From contig QNQO01008305.1 in NCBI GenBank assembly GCA_003290165.1, positions 434,001-498,000 on the forward strand: DNA of 64,000 nucleotides. The letters are read 5' to 3'. The notes under the pieces were generated by a model that was given only the letters and a program-made list of their open reading frames with translations, had not been told where the DNA came from and made no database searches. The stretch comes from Berberis thunbergii. Its lineage: Eukaryota; Streptophyta; Magnoliopsida; Ranunculales; Berberidaceae. The position numbers and the translations under genes are program-made. This document shows, piece after piece, positions 47,161 through 59,128 of the stretch (the stretch's first letter is position 1; every line of letters starts with the position of its first letter).

Positions 47161-48337
47161 AATAGTTTCCCGCTTTTGGAAAAAACAATTTCGCGCTTTG
47201 GCGAAAATTTTTGGTGAAAAACAGACATGGGAGAGGAGGGGCTTTGGCGAAAGAAATTGGGGGGAAAAACACAGTGGAGAGGAAAGCAGATTTGGCGAAA
47301 AAAAATTGGGGAAAAACTAGGGTTTTCGCGTTGCTCTCCCTTTCTCTATTTTCGTTTCGATCGTCTTCAAAATCTGATTCATGTTCATGTTCATGTTCTT
47401 GTTCGATGTTCAAAATCTTATTCATGTTCAAAATCTGATTGATCGATGTTCATGTTCTTGGGCAAATCTAGCAAGAAGTCTCAGGTAACACTTCTTCCCC
47501 CTTCTCTTGTATTTCTGATTCAATCGATCGATGTTCATGTTCTCTGTTTCTCGATCTTGTGTAGGTCGTTGCAGCCACCCCTAATTCTGCAAAATCTTCA
47601 AAGAAAGGTTTGGTTTGCTTTTTATTTTTTGATTCTTTTCGTTGCTTGGATTAGAGTCTTATTCGTGTTCGGTTCGGTCCGGGCTGATTAATTAGTGTTG
47701 GCGTTTTGTGGTTGTTGTTCGGTTTAATAAGCAACAAGAGAGAGGCTGATGTACCAATCGAGGAAATAGTGGCTATCAAGAAGTAGAAGTTGGACGAGAA
47801 GGTCGCCATCAAGAAGAAGGAAGAGACCAGCAGTTCCGAGGATGAGGATTCTTCTTCTGATGATGTAAGTGTTTTTTGTTACAACATTGTTAATGGCGGC
47901 TTGTTTTATTAGTCTGAAGATTTTTTGAAAAAAATTAAATCATACATTTTTCTATATGGGGTTTTGTTAATTCGGTGTAGGAGCCTGTTGTTCCTTCAAA
48001 TAAAAAACCTGTTTTAGTTTCTAAGAATGTTTCTGTTAAAGGAAAGCCTGAAACCAGTAGTTCTGATTCTTCAGATTCTGATTATGATGTGAGTGCTTAC
48101 TCATTCTTGATTTAACAATCATAGAAAAAAAATGTTTTTTTTTCATTATTTAGGATGTTTTAGTGTAGATTTACAAATGAAAATTAGAGTGTTTTCTATG
48201 GGAGTTGTTTCTTGTGTGTGTTGTAGGAGCCTGTTGTTAAGAAACAACAACCAATTTCTAAGAAACCTGTAAAGGGAAAGGCGGATACTAGTAGTTCTGA
48301 TTCTTCGGATTCGGACAGTTACGATGAATCTGACGAC
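47161..48337 (+). pseudogene. Captured nucleolin-like 5' fragment (exons 1-5)
   Basis: Exon-like blocks: first ending at 47,484 (GKSSKKSQ), 47,565-47,607 (VVAATPNSAKSSKK), third ending at 47,864 (EADVPIEEIV, then SSSEDEDSSSDD), 47,981-48,088 (EPVVPSNKKPVLVSK, ending SSSDSSDSDYD) and 48,227-48,337 (EPVVKKQQP, ending DSYDESDD). Each later block ends in GTAAGT or GTGAGT. The lysine/acidic-serine repeats match the N-terminus of plant nucleolins, which act in rRNA transcription and processing in the nucleolus. The RNA-recognition and glycine-rich domains are absent. An in-frame TAG lies at 47,784-47,786. Introns are kept, so capture was from DNA. Confidence 0.75.
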
Positions 48338-48569
48338 GTGAGTGCTTGGCTATACTACATTAAATCCTTTGTAGATCAAGATACATGACTAGTTCAAGTA
48401 AATATGTATCCATATATTTCTAAGATATATGGTTATATACTACACTATTAATGTAGGATATTGTGAATTGAGAACAACAATTGACCAAATTTTTGTCATA
48501 TAGCTTCTAAGTTCAAAGTCCATTTGCTGATATTTATGATCCAAACTTGGCAATTTTTGTGACTTTCAG

Positions 48570-51500
48570 GGAAGACTGTAATCACCAGTGATCATGCACT
48601 CAAACTGGAGACAGTTCCTGATTGGATAGCTATTGTAGGCAGTGGTTACATTGGCCTTGAGTTCAGTGATGTCTATACAGCACTTGGAAGTGAGGTAAGG
48701 ATACTTATGATTTTGTACATATCATTAAGTTTACACAAGTTTGAAGATTTATTTTTCCTTCGCATTTTTTAACATTACATGCAAGTCGGATGATAGTTCA
48801 ATGCAGTAACATTTTCGCGACCTTTGTGAAACTAGCTAACCATGGGTAGTGGCGGTCACTTTTGTTGAAGCACTAGATCAGCTCATGCCTGGATTTGATC
48901 CTGAGATTGCAAAGCTTGCCCAAAGAGTACTTATAAATCCAAGGAAAATTGATTACTATACTGGTGTATTTGCAAGCAAGGTATAACATGTTTAACACTA
49001 CTCAATGCAGATTTTGTTATAAGACCAATGTATCAGAATTTCAATGGTATTACTTTTGCAGATCACTCCTGCAAAGGATGAAAAACCCGTCCAAATTGAG
49101 CTTATTGATGCAAAGACAAAGGAACCGAATGATACTTTGGAGGTAATTACCAACTGTTGCAGTTAGATACCTGGGGTAAAGACGTAACGTTGTTGGTGTC
49201 TTGAGATGAATTTCTTGGCCTGATTATTGTTTGTGAAACAACAATTTTCTAAATAAAGTAAAGGAACGTGAGTTACTTCATGGAATAACCAATAACATCC
49301 TACTTAGCAAGGAGACTGAACATACTGATGAATTTGATTCATTGGATACACCTACATTTTCTCTCCTTCATCAATAAGAATGATCTAGGGTTTGAGAGTA
49401 TGAATTGGTTTTTTTTTTCTTTGGTCCCTTGTATTGGTGTGTGTAAAAGCAAACACATACATGTTTTATTGCTATAGTTACTGTAATCATAACAAGGTGT
49501 TGATGCAGGTTGATGCCGCCCTTATTGCAACGGGAAGGGCCCCATTCACACAAGGTCATGGTTTGGAGAATGTGAGTGTGGAAGTATAATAAGATTTTAT
49601 GCTTAAAATGTTAAATTAAATTTTTTTTTTTTTAATAAACCGACTTAACTCATTTGCAGATTAATGTGGAAACACAACGTGGTTTTATTCCTGTTGATGA
49701 GCGAATGCAAGTAATTGATAAAAGTGGAAAGCTGGTCAGTGGCACATTCCCTTGACGAACATTATTTTCATTCATGCATTTTCGTGTATTATTGACACAT
49801 ACCTTCAATATTTAGGTGCCTCATGTGTACTGCATTGGCGATGCCAATGGAAAAATGATGCTTGCTCATGCAGCAAGTGCACAAGGAATTTCAAGTAACC
49901 AGCTTGCTTCTGCTACCATATATCAAAGAACATTGAACAATGATATTTTTTTTCCTAAACGGAATGCTTTCATTTGACACCTGGCATTATGTTTCCAATT
50001 TAGTTGTGGAGCAACTTACTGGAAAGGATCATGTTCTAAACCACTTGAGCATCCCAGCAGCCTGCTTCACCCATCCTGAGATCAGTATGGTAGGATATAC
50101 CGAGGTAATCTTTTAACTTTTGAACCGTATCCTGTTACTAGGCGTTGGTTGTACATTTTTATTGTGTTGCATATGCTATTCATATGTGCACGGTGCTCTA
50201 CAACAATATAAGTTAACTGAAAAAGGGGTGTTCGCGAGTTTGGATCAAATTCTGTATGAAAGCTGGCTTCATGTAATTCAATTGTTGGATAGAAAGCTAG
50301 CATGCATTGAGTACTTACAAATACTTCTACTTATCAGTATTTCCATTCCTGAAAAAAATATTAAAATTATAATTTTTTGGGTATCAAGATAACAGGTTGA
50401 AGAAAATACTTAAATCCCCAACCATGTCAAATTGTGAACTTTTGCTATAAAATGTGTTTTTTAGGTTCTCATCTATTTCTTAATGTAAGATTCTTCTTGG
50501 AGCATTTCTTTTCATCATCCAATCTCAGCTGGCATAAAATTTTACAGCCACAAGCGAGGGAAAAGGCAGAGAAGGAGGGATTTGAAGTAAGTGTTGCCAA
50601 AACAAGTTTCAAGGCTAACACAAAGGCCCAAGCAGAAATGAAGGGGAGGGGATTGCTAAGGTGAGGCTATTTTATTTCTCTGTCTTGCAATTTTGTTTCT
50701 TTGTCTTTGCTTCTAACACTTCACACACTAGCCAAGAACATCTTTCTTCCTCCTACTAGCCAAGAAGAAAGACATTCCTCTGACTTCCTTTTTCAATGTG
50801 ATTACTTCAGCATAAGACAAAAGCTAGTATCACTTGGATCACAATCTATCTTGCAGCTGTCATTCTGTTTCTAACGTTTTACTTTCTTGGTATCTCGATT
50901 GCATTGGTCATCTGGTCCAATCATCCCCATCACCATCATAGTAAATGCAATCTTAAATATTGGTATCAGCAATGGGATTGCTATTCACCATTTAACCCTA
51001 TCTCTAGCTCAGTCAGTATATGCTTCTTCACATTTTCCTCAGTCCTAAATCCTTACCATTCAGCAATCAATAGAATATAGAAATGAATGACTGACAATTT
51101 GGCGTTCTACAAAAATGCTACTGGCATAAGATTGAACTAATGTGTGTCCTTTTTTAGTTTAGAACTTGTTCCTTGTTTAATCCATCTATTACCCTTCCTG
51201 GATTTATTGTATTCTACCACATACATGCCTAAATTTCTTGCACCTTTCTTTATATATGCGAATATGTCTCTGAATTCGCTCTGTTATATTTCTTGCAGTT
51301 GATATATAGACCTGATACTGGAGAGATTCTTGGTGTTCATATCTTCGGGATGCATGCTGCAGATCTTATTCATGAAGCATCTAATGCTATTGCCTTGGGT
51401 ACACGTATCCGGGTACTCTTTGTGACCTAAATTTGAGCAAAGACCATCAATTCCTAAGCAAATTAGTAAAAGAAACATCACTTGAAAACTTTTTGCAGAA

Positions 51501-51686
51501 AAGTCTATATTTGGATTCCTTGATCATCTGAACTTTATGACACTTATTTGTTTGTATGTACTTTGAAAGTAATAGTATTTCATCTTTCTTGAGATCAGAT
51601 GAAAATTGTTCTAATTGTTTTTCACAATGCTCGTCTCAAGTGTTATTATTTATTTCATTATGTGTTTGCGTTTGCAGGACATAAAA
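48570..51686 (+). pseudogene. LPD1: Captured plastid dihydrolipoamide dehydrogenase fragment (10 exon blocks)
   Basis: Exon blocks with introns: 48,570-48,694 ([19 protein letters not shown], the NAD-binding glycine loop), 48,855-48,980 ([14 protein letters not shown]), 49,062-49,142, 49,509-49,571 ([13 protein letters not shown]), 49,660-49,734 ([10 protein letters not shown]), 49,816-49,894 ([20 protein letters not shown]), 50,004-50,104 ([16 protein letters not shown]), 50,548-50,660, 51,299-51,412 ([20 protein letters not shown]) and 51,678-51,686 (DIK). This is the C-terminal two thirds of the E3 subunit of plastid pyruvate dehydrogenase; the CxxxxC redox-active disulfide region is not included. 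The acceptor before 48,855 reads CG instead of AG, so splicing is damaged. The last block runs directly into a MATE gene start. Confidence 0.9.
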
Positions 51687-51702
51687 TAGTTGAAGAAAGG
51701 AT

Positions 51703-52598
51703 ATGGGTTCACCAACAACACCATTGTTGGAGTCAAGTATTGAAGGAGAGGAGAGGAGTAGAGGAGGAGGAATATGGGGAAAGTTGATAGACTTGGAGGA
51801 GGCTAAAGATCAAATTTTGTTCGCAGTCCCCATGATTGTCACAAATATAGCTTATTACTTAATCACTTTAGTCTCAGTCATGTTTGCTGGTCACCTTGGG
51901 GAACTTGAGTTAGCTGGGACTACTTTTGCCAACTCTTGTGTTACTGTCACTGGTCTTGTTCTCATGGTGAGTCACTCCATCCCCCCATTTAAGTTCTTTT
52001 AATAATTAATCCTTTTATAAAGTGTTTGAAGTCATTAGATCGATGTTTTGTTGGGAGATTTTGAGACTTGGTGTTTTTCAGAATTTGATTTCATAGTTAT
52101 CATCTATGTATATCCACTTGGATGAATCCATCGCTTGGTCTAATTGAAAACTCATCAACTATTGACTACTAAACTCCAATATCAAATAATGATTGCACAT
52201 CAAATTTGTGGTTTCTATTGCAGTATTAGGATAGAAATTTGTTCTGTTGTCGTTTCATAAGTTATATGAAGATATGAATGAATATTCTTTAACTAGTTTT
52301 ATTCCCTAATAATGTTTTCACGATTTTTTGTTGGGGTTTTTAAAACTACTGGTTCTGTGCATTTCTGATCCCAGGGCTATTTGCGTATGGATTATTGCAA
52401 TGCATTCTCAGATTTCTTCAAACACAATCCTTAGTGTTACCACTCGTCGTCTGCTCCGTTGTACCACTGATCATCCACTTTGGTATCACTTATGTCTTGG
52501 TTTATTATGTGGCTCTTGGTGTAAAAGGAGCTGCATTATCATCTGCAATATCATTGTGGATATCATTGATTATGTTGGTACTGTATGTGAAGTATTAA
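51703..52598 (+). pseudogene. Captured MATE (DTX) transporter fragment
   Basis: The first block, 51,703-51,966, begins MGSPTTPLLESSIEGEE and continues DQILFAVPMIVTNIAYYLIT and GHLGELELAGTTFANS, ending at a GTGAGT donor. The second, about 52,355-52,598, reads FAYGLLQCILRFLQTQS, then VYYVALGVKGAALSSAISLW, with a stop soon after. These match the N-terminus and middle of plant multidrug-and-toxin-extrusion proteins, membrane antiporters. Most of the gene is missing: only parts of the ~12 membrane spans are present, with a gap between the blocks. The ATG lies in the same exon as the end of the LPD fragment. Confidence 0.85.
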
Positions 52599-52639
52599 GA
52601 CAAGTTAAAGCACACATGGGATGGGTTTTTATTAGAGTG

Positions 52640-53465
52640 CTTTGAACATGTCCAAGCCTGAAGTTGGCAATCCCGTCAACTCTAATGATGTGGTACGTGA
52701 CTTCCACTTGTTCCCAATTTAAAAGTCTCCTTTCGACCTCTTCTACTTTGTTTGTTTGAGACTCAAACAACATAGAATGGAGGTATCTATTATTCAACGT
52801 AGATATTGCCACTTTTAGTACAAACTCGAGTCAGGCTCTTGACCCTTACTCAAACAGTATGTGATTTGATTTGTTTGTGCCTCAATGATTGAGAGTTGCA
52901 TGCATCTCTTCCTTCACTTTGGGGGAGTAGCGTTTGGAGTCACTTGTTGTTTCTCTTTGGGATGTTTGATGGTGTATATCTTGAGGTGTTGGAGTCACCC
53001 ATTTAGGCTTTCTCCAAAGGGAAGTCCTATGGAAGTTGGCTCCTTTTGCCATTTTTTGGACCATATGGTGAGAGTGCAATGCTTGAATCTCAAATAATGA
53101 GGCTTCAATGTGATTATGGAAGTGTTATTGACTCTTTGGAATTGGAATCCCTTATCCTTTTTTTAAAGAGATGTCTTTGAATTCCTTTATGTTAACTGGA
53201 ATGTGGTTGTAATGGGGTTTAAATACATTCAAGGTTGCCACTCCTTGCACATTTTGCCGTTACTCTAATATTGATTATTGAATCTTCTCTCTAGTCTCTT
53301 CTCATTCCTCCTACCATAAGATTTTGGTACATATGCTTCAGTTGGACAGTCAGACCTATTTTAGTTATGAAAATATTCATTGATTGTTACTATTGTCTAT
53401 AATTGCTAAATTAGAGTTGCTTATTTTCAGTTATGTGCTTATAATTCTATGGTTTTATGTGCCAG
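52640..53465. other. Unassigned segment of the CACTA element
   Basis: No exon recognised. The stretch 52,660-53,330 has an LTR-like look, with a TTTAAATACATT box near 53,218 and CT-rich sequence near 53,290, but no ends or duplication were confirmed. Confidence 0.35.
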
Positions 53466-54276
53466 CTTACTGTCACAGGAGAGATTCAGTCTCCAATGGG
53501 TGTAGTTGCAGTTGAATTTATCGATCCAAGGGAGCCTGTCACGGTTAGTGTGCAGCCTTGCTCACTTAATTCTCATGTTAGGTGTTGACACAGTATGGTC
53601 AGGTGTCAGCCTGGTGATTAATTACTCTAGCTCTTCTTGTTACATATTCTGATAAGCTTTTCCAATGAAATATAACTTTGATAAAACCTTCTCTTTTCCA
53701 TGGAAATAATTGAAGCACTAAAAAGTTGTAAATTTTATACTTTGAATTTATTATATTGAGAATTTCCACTCACCCTTGGTATGCTTTGGTAGATTATTCC
53801 CATTTTGCGAGCTGACCTTGCTCTTGTTGAACACGCATCTTCAATCTTGCCTGCAACAAAAACCTACCATTTAGGTAAGGCAATAACACTCCTGATATCA
53901 TAGAGGGGATCAGGGGAAGAACTTTGTTATATGTAATGAATTTTGGCATCAAATTTATTTTCCTATAATTAATGACTTCACAAATTCCTTCCTGTATGGT
54001 GGCCTCGTCTTGGTCAGATGATAAAGCCTGTTTGAACACATTAACACAGAAGTAGTTACCTGGTTATAGCTGCTACAATCTGCTCTCCTTTTATGATGCC
54101 TGCAAAATGTGCTCCAAATTGTAATATTTAACAATCTACTTATCATACATTGATGTATTTCTGTAATTAAGTCATAACATCATGTCTATCTCTTAATGTT
54201 GTAATTTGTTTATTTTTGTCAATAAAGGAATTAGCAGAGATGAGGAGACGCTTCAGCCAACTATTTATTTGAACAA
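53466..54276 (+). pseudogene. Captured uracil phosphoribosyltransferase fragment (3 exons)
   Basis: Exons 53,466-53,543 (TVTGEIQSPMGVVAVEFIDP), 53,793-53,874 (IIPILRADLALVEHASSILP, then ATKTYHLG) and 54,228-54,276 (ISRDEETLQPTIYLN) all have AG acceptors and GT donors. The sequence matches plant UPRT, part of uridine kinase/UPRT proteins, which makes UMP from uracil and PRPP in pyrimidine salvage. The glycine of the usual ILRAGLAL block is Asp here. The C-terminal PRPP-binding loop is missing. Confidence 0.85.
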
Positions 54277-54401
54277 GTAAGGGATTGTCTCTTTACTAAA
54301 ATTTGTTTTTACTCTATTTTATTTATCGAGGTATTTTCAGGTTCTGTGATGGCTATTGTTAGTTGTCTAATGCCATCACCTTCTTCACATCCGCCCTGAT
54401 A

Positions 54402-54403
<2 letters not shown>

Positions 54404-54429
<26 letters not shown>
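54404..54429. repeat. (AT)n microsatellite
   Basis: Thirteen AT dinucleotides inside the CACTA element, between the UPRT exons and the unidentified exon. Confidence 0.9.
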
Positions 54430-54432
<3 letters not shown>

Positions 54433-55093
54433 TTAAAAAAAACTGGACTTAGACATTGAAGTAGATGATATACTATGATAAGATACTTATGGTAGAACGT
54501 AAATACTTGAACCCAGGGCACTATGATATCTGATCCTCTAATGGGGGTTGTTTAAAATCCACTGGGCCACTGAAGTTGGTATTTGCCTTTTCAGACTTTC
54601 CTCTCCTAGATAGAGTATACTTTTTAAACCTTCTTGAGGGAAAATTTAGTATTGACATTAAGTTCTTGTTCTTAAAGAGCATCAAAGACTATTCCATATC
54701 ATGATCATGTTAGTCTTTCATCAGTTGATCAGCACATTGACTTTGGAGCATTATCTCAATCATTGAGAACTATAACTCCTTGTACTCCAATTATTTTTTC
54801 TTGAATAAATTGTTGTTGTTTTCAACTAAGGGCTTACCACTTTTAATCATAAACTAGGGAGATATGTTTTAAAATTGATTTCCAATAGCTTTGAAACCTG
54901 TAAAACACCTATGCATATATGGTGAGAGTGTGACACTAGATTAAAAAATTAACAAGAGAAGTCCATCTGACCTATGCATATAGCTTTGAAACCTGTAAAA
55001 CACCTATAGCAATTGGATTTGATGTGATGCTGGTTGTCATTTTGATCCTAGAAAACAAATGTGTTTATTTATTCTGACTTCTATTCATGGCAG

Positions 55094-55213
55094 AGGCACA
55101 TTGTGAATATGACGTTCGATGATGTGCTATCCTATGATGGATTTGAATCCAGTGGTGCTCCTGAGGGGATTCCTTCCCTAGCAGAATATCTGGCAGAATA
55201 CTGCTCTGCAGCT
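55094..55213 (+). pseudogene. Unidentified exon-like block, 40 codons
   Basis: Bounded by a cag acceptor and a GTAAGT donor, open in phase 0: RHIVNMTFDDVLSYDGFESS, then GAPEGIPSLAEYLAEYCSAA. Composition, phase and splice signals fit a real exon from another host gene. I do not recognise the family. Confidence 0.5.
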
Positions 55214-57067
55214 GTAAGTACCGTTTGTTAATTCTGGCTGCATACTAACTTTTTTTTATATTTAGTCTCCTTTGCGTGTATGTCAGTTGCATCACTTTTT
55301 TTCTTATAATTTTGTTTCCCTGCTCCCCGTATGTTTATATACGTATTAAGGACTGTCTTTAGCTATCTTTATTATTTTCTTGACATCCTAAATTGCTTCA
55401 TTTCTGAATGTTGAAGTAGTTATGGACCTGATTTCTTATCAACCAGACTGTATATGTTAATAGGTAAGTATGAGAAATTTTTATAGCCAACCAAAGCACC
55501 TTCTACGATTTCTGATTTTCTCGCAATACGGATATGATTCTTCTAAGAACGATTCTCCCATAAACAATGTGTGGGTTGGGCATGCTCAAGAAGTAAGAAT
55601 TTAGGAAAATTCTAGCTGTCGAGGGAATGGCTGCGTAGAATTTGTGTTTGTATTTAGATTAGTCAAAGGCCATAAGTCACTACTATGCACTTTCACTTTC
55701 TTGATTTTATTAGTTTCGGAACTTTTGGGTTTAATAAGAACGATTGCAATGTAACTAAAAATATTACAAACTTCATGACTTTGTAGGAAATAAGAGGCAA
55801 TCCTCTCTCACAATCTATACAAAGAGAGAAGTCTACGCTCCCCTTTGTGCGTGCTCTGTCCTTCCTCTTTGTTTCTCTCCTCCTCTGTTATTCTTCTGTC
55901 TCTGTTTTAGATAAGAAAAAAAGGAAAGGAAGAAGATGAAGAAGAACATGATTGTTTGTGCAACTGAGCAGTGGAAAACCAAGAAGATGAAGAAGAACTG
56001 ATTGTTTCAGATAAGTGTTCTCTTTTGCAGAACATAAGTATCCATATGACTGGAGAACCAAGAAATGCATCTTCTTTTAGTAATTTGGGTTGAATCTGCT
56101 TGAACTAATTTGAAATTTGTGTAACACTAGTGATTAATTTGCTTGTGGTTGAGCTCATGCATGTACTATGAATAGAAGGCATCAAAGTTGAGTAGTATAA
56201 CATTTACAGCTTGGTGAAGGTAGAAGCCATCAGTATGTCCCCTATTTTTCGGAGCAGGGAGAGGCTGCGGACTGGAAGGACTGGGCACTGGTTGCTGCGG
56301 ACTGTGCTGCGGCCTGGACTGGTGGTAAGGTCGTGGCGAGATGGTGGATACGTGTTAGGCTGATGGACGTTGTTGCGTCGCAGAGCGTCCTGTTGCTGTG
56401 CTGTGTTCTGAGCTGCTGCGATGCAGTGGCCTTCATGCGAACACACTGTTGCGACACTCTGCTACGTTTCAGCGTGCTGCGCTAAATCTGGGTATTGAAT
56501 TTTTGCATTTTGTTTATTCAGGATAGAATGCTTTGTCTTTGCCACTGTTCTAAATGATAGCTTGAATCAACCGTAGCATCAACCGCATCAACTGTTTATT
56601 CAGCAGCATCAACCGCAGTTCGTCCCTGGCCCTGCCCATAGAATCAAACCAAGAGGGAAAACCTGAATCAACACAGGTTAGTCAACATTGCGTCTTTCAT
56701 ATCATATCATATTAAGATGTTTCTATGTATCTTTTCCCAAAAACACTTTCAAATACTCAATCTGCTAGCAAGTGTAGATTTCAGAAGTAATATCAGGATA
56801 ACATTCATAATTTGTTTGGAAGGACTACTAAATATGACTCCCATTCCGTTACAGGTGAGCATGTGTTTAGGCTTGTTTGTAAGGTAATTAGGCGTTTTAT
56901 TGAGCAGTATCAAATAAACTTTGAATTTCAAATGATGGGGAAAAACAAATAAAAACTAAATATGTTGGTTTGGTTTATTGTGAAGAGTCATAGATGGTTA
57001 TAAATTTATGAAGGTTGAACAATGAGTGAGTTGCTGATACAAATCAATATCGACAGTTCTTTTGCAG
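55214..57067. other. Unassigned segment of the CACTA element
   Basis: No domain recognised. An imperfect ~60-bp direct repeat around aagaagatgaagaagaac lies at 55,930-56,010. A GC-rich stretch (56,240-56,470) with ctgcgg repeats differs in composition from its surroundings and may be another captured piece. A GTTAGT donor-like site follows short coding-like sequence at 56,678. Confidence 0.35.
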
Positions 57068-57409
57068 CTTCTATCTTGGGGTACACTGGCTTTCGTCCGA
57101 GTTGCAAGTCAAACTCTTCCAGCGCTAATGACATGTATGCTAATTAGCAACCTTGGTGCTTCCATCACAGAAGTCGCAAAAGATGCTCTTATTGCTGAGT
57201 ATGGCCAAAAATGGAAAATGACCAGTCTCCAATCTTATGCATTCATGGGTCTTGCTGCTGGTAGCATTTTGGGCAACTTCGTTGGTGGTTATTTCTTACT
57301 CAAGACACAACCCAAGACCAGGTTTCTTCTGTTCGCTCTTCTACTATCATTTCAGATGACTATTTCCTTGACTATTATTGTATTTGAGATATTATTTGAT
57401 AGATTTTGA
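57068..57409 (+). pseudogene. Captured folate-biopterin transporter exon
   Basis: After a TTTTGCAG acceptor the frame reads LLSWGTLAFVRVASQTLPAL, then ISNLGASITEVAKDALIAEY, then LQSYAFMGLAAGSILGNFVG and GYFLLKTQPKTRFLLF, to a stop at 57,407-57,409. These match the membrane-spanning middle of plant folate-biopterin transporter family proteins (major facilitator superfamily). Only one exon is present; after ISLT the sequence becomes unlike the family and stops. Confidence 0.85.
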
Positions 57410-57559
57410 CTCAATGTAATACATTTTCTTATTAATTACATTACTTTGCCTCCATTAATTACATTACTTTGCCTCCATTATTTGATAGATTTTACTCAAT
57501 GACTCAAAGTCATTTGATAGCAAAAAAAAAAAATTAATTAAAAAAATTTTATTAAAAAA
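57410..57559. repeat. Short tandem duplication before the right subterminal array
   Basis: attaattacattactttgcc followed by tcc occurs twice in a row (57,432-57,478); A-rich sequence follows. Confidence 0.6.
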
Positions 57560-58085
57560 AAAAATGTTGCCTCGGTTTTAAACCGTGGCTAACTATTGCA
57601 ACAGCTAAAAATCGTGGCTAGTACTGGCCACGGCATAAAACCGTTGCTAAAACTATTGCAACGGTTTTAAGCTGTGGCTACTCTTGCCCACGGCTTAAAA
57701 CCGTGGCCATGAATTGATTGTTACGGTTTATTTCTCACTGTTTAGCCACGACTTAAACCGTGGCCAGGGTTAGCTACGGCTTAAAACCGTTGCTACTTAA
57801 TTAGACACTGTTTAAAACCGTTGCTAGTTTCCATACTTTATCACGGCTTAAAACCTTGGCTATTTTTGCCACGGCTAAAAACCGTTGCTATTCTTCTTGC
57901 AACGGTTTATAACCGTGGCTAAATGCTGAAAATCACCACCCCTATTCAAGCATAAAACCGTTGCTACAATGTTTAGCAACGGTTTATAGCCGTTACAAAG
58001 AATTTCGCGACGCCTCTGTAGCCCACGGCTCTTAGCCGTGGCAATGGGTTACGCCCACGGTATAGAACCGTTGCTAATGGGGGTT
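57560..58085. repeat. CACTA right subterminal repeat array
   Basis: Around twenty units of the same AACCGTGGC/AACCGTTGC motif in both orientations. The array is denser and longer than on the left. Confidence 0.8.
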
Positions 58086-58100
58086 TTTGGTGTAGTGTTG

Positions 58101-59128
58101 GCTAAACCTGAATTGTAAAAATTTGAGTGTGGATTATAACCAGATTGCCTAAAGGTATTGAATGCATTGACTTGCTCAGCAAAATAAGCAGGGTACTCAT
58201 TTTTCAAGTGACAGTCTGATGTGGAATGACTAGAACTTGAACATACAGCACAGACCTCGGATGGAACATTGGTTTGGATTGATGGCTGAGACTTTTCCAG
58301 ATATGCATCAATCTTCTGTGCCATTGTCATTACAACTGCTTCCAACCTTGAAGAATTACGAAGATGAGGAATAGATGATGTATCCCTTACTTTATACAAA
58401 CCACCCTTTCGCCTATCCAAGTATTTTCTTGAATAATCCCATTGTTGAGAATTTTCAGAAATAGCTTCAAAGAATTCTCAAATCTCATTAGCACTCATCT
58501 TCATAAGTGACCCACCACTAGTGTTGTCAATCATTCGACGGTTTTGAGGGGTTAACGCGTCTTGAAAGTATTGAACCAAGCGCCACTTTTCAAAGCCGTG
58601 ATGGGGACACCTAGCAATGAGTTCATTGAATCTTTCCCAACATTCATAGAAATGCTCACCCTCTTTCTGTTGAAAATTAGATATATCTCTTCGGATGGCA
58701 TTTGTTTTATGAGTAGAAAAATATTTTGTCAAAATTTTTCCTGATAAAGCATCCCAAGTGTCGATGGTTCCAGTTTCTAAGGAGTTCAACCATGACTTCG
58801 CCCTATCTTTTAAAGAAAAAGGGAACTGCCTAAGATGAACCGAATCATTAGAAAAATTGGGATAATTCAGAGTAACACAAATGACAAGAAACTCTTTGAC
58901 ATGAAGAAAGAGATCCTCTTTTTCTAGACCATAAAAGGAAGGCAAAAGGTGGATAATTGATGGTTTTAGCTCAACACTACTTGCAGTGGTCTCGGGTAAG
59001 ACAATGCAAGATGGGGTGTTATTGGAACGTGGAGAGAAATAATCCTTAAATGCTCTCTCCCCAGCCATTTCAGTGGTCTCACTCAATAAGGAGAAAGATT
59101 TTAGAAGGTCAGTGGGGACTTCAGACAA
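58101..59128 (-). pseudogene. Athila gag, N-terminal and zinc-knuckle parts
   Basis: Blocks in order: a gag core with LRQFPFSLKDRAKSWLNSLE, TWDALSGKILTKYF and EGEHFYECWERFNELIARCP, then FFEAISE, then a CAVC-x4-H-x4-C zinc knuckle (near 58,240), then EYPAYFAEQVNAF. An in-frame TGA near 58,480 separates the core from the knuckle. At 58,100 the CACTA element interrupts the gene; gag resumes at 46,782. Confidence 0.85.

Larger units (their letters stand above)
46786..58097 (+). mobile_element. 11.3-kb CACTA element carrying at least five host-gene fragments
   Basis: The termini CACTACACCAAAA are identical for 13 bp at both ends. A TTG duplication flanks it (46,783-46,785 and 58,098-58,100). Subterminal arrays of an AACCGTGGC/AACCGTTGC motif occupy about 375 bp (left) and 530 bp (right). 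These are the standard signs of CACTA (En/Spm) elements. No TNPA or TNPD transposase region was seen in any frame. Instead it holds spliced-gene fragments from nucleolin, LPD, MATE, UPRT and folate-biopterin transporter genes, all on the plus strand. It must be moved by an autonomous element elsewhere, if it still moves. Confidence 0.92.

Noticed and set aside
47153..47442. ORFs rich in Asn/Glu/His or Ser/Cys near the CACTA left end
   Set aside because: Produced by repeated gttcatgttcatgttc in the nucleolin leader; not coding.
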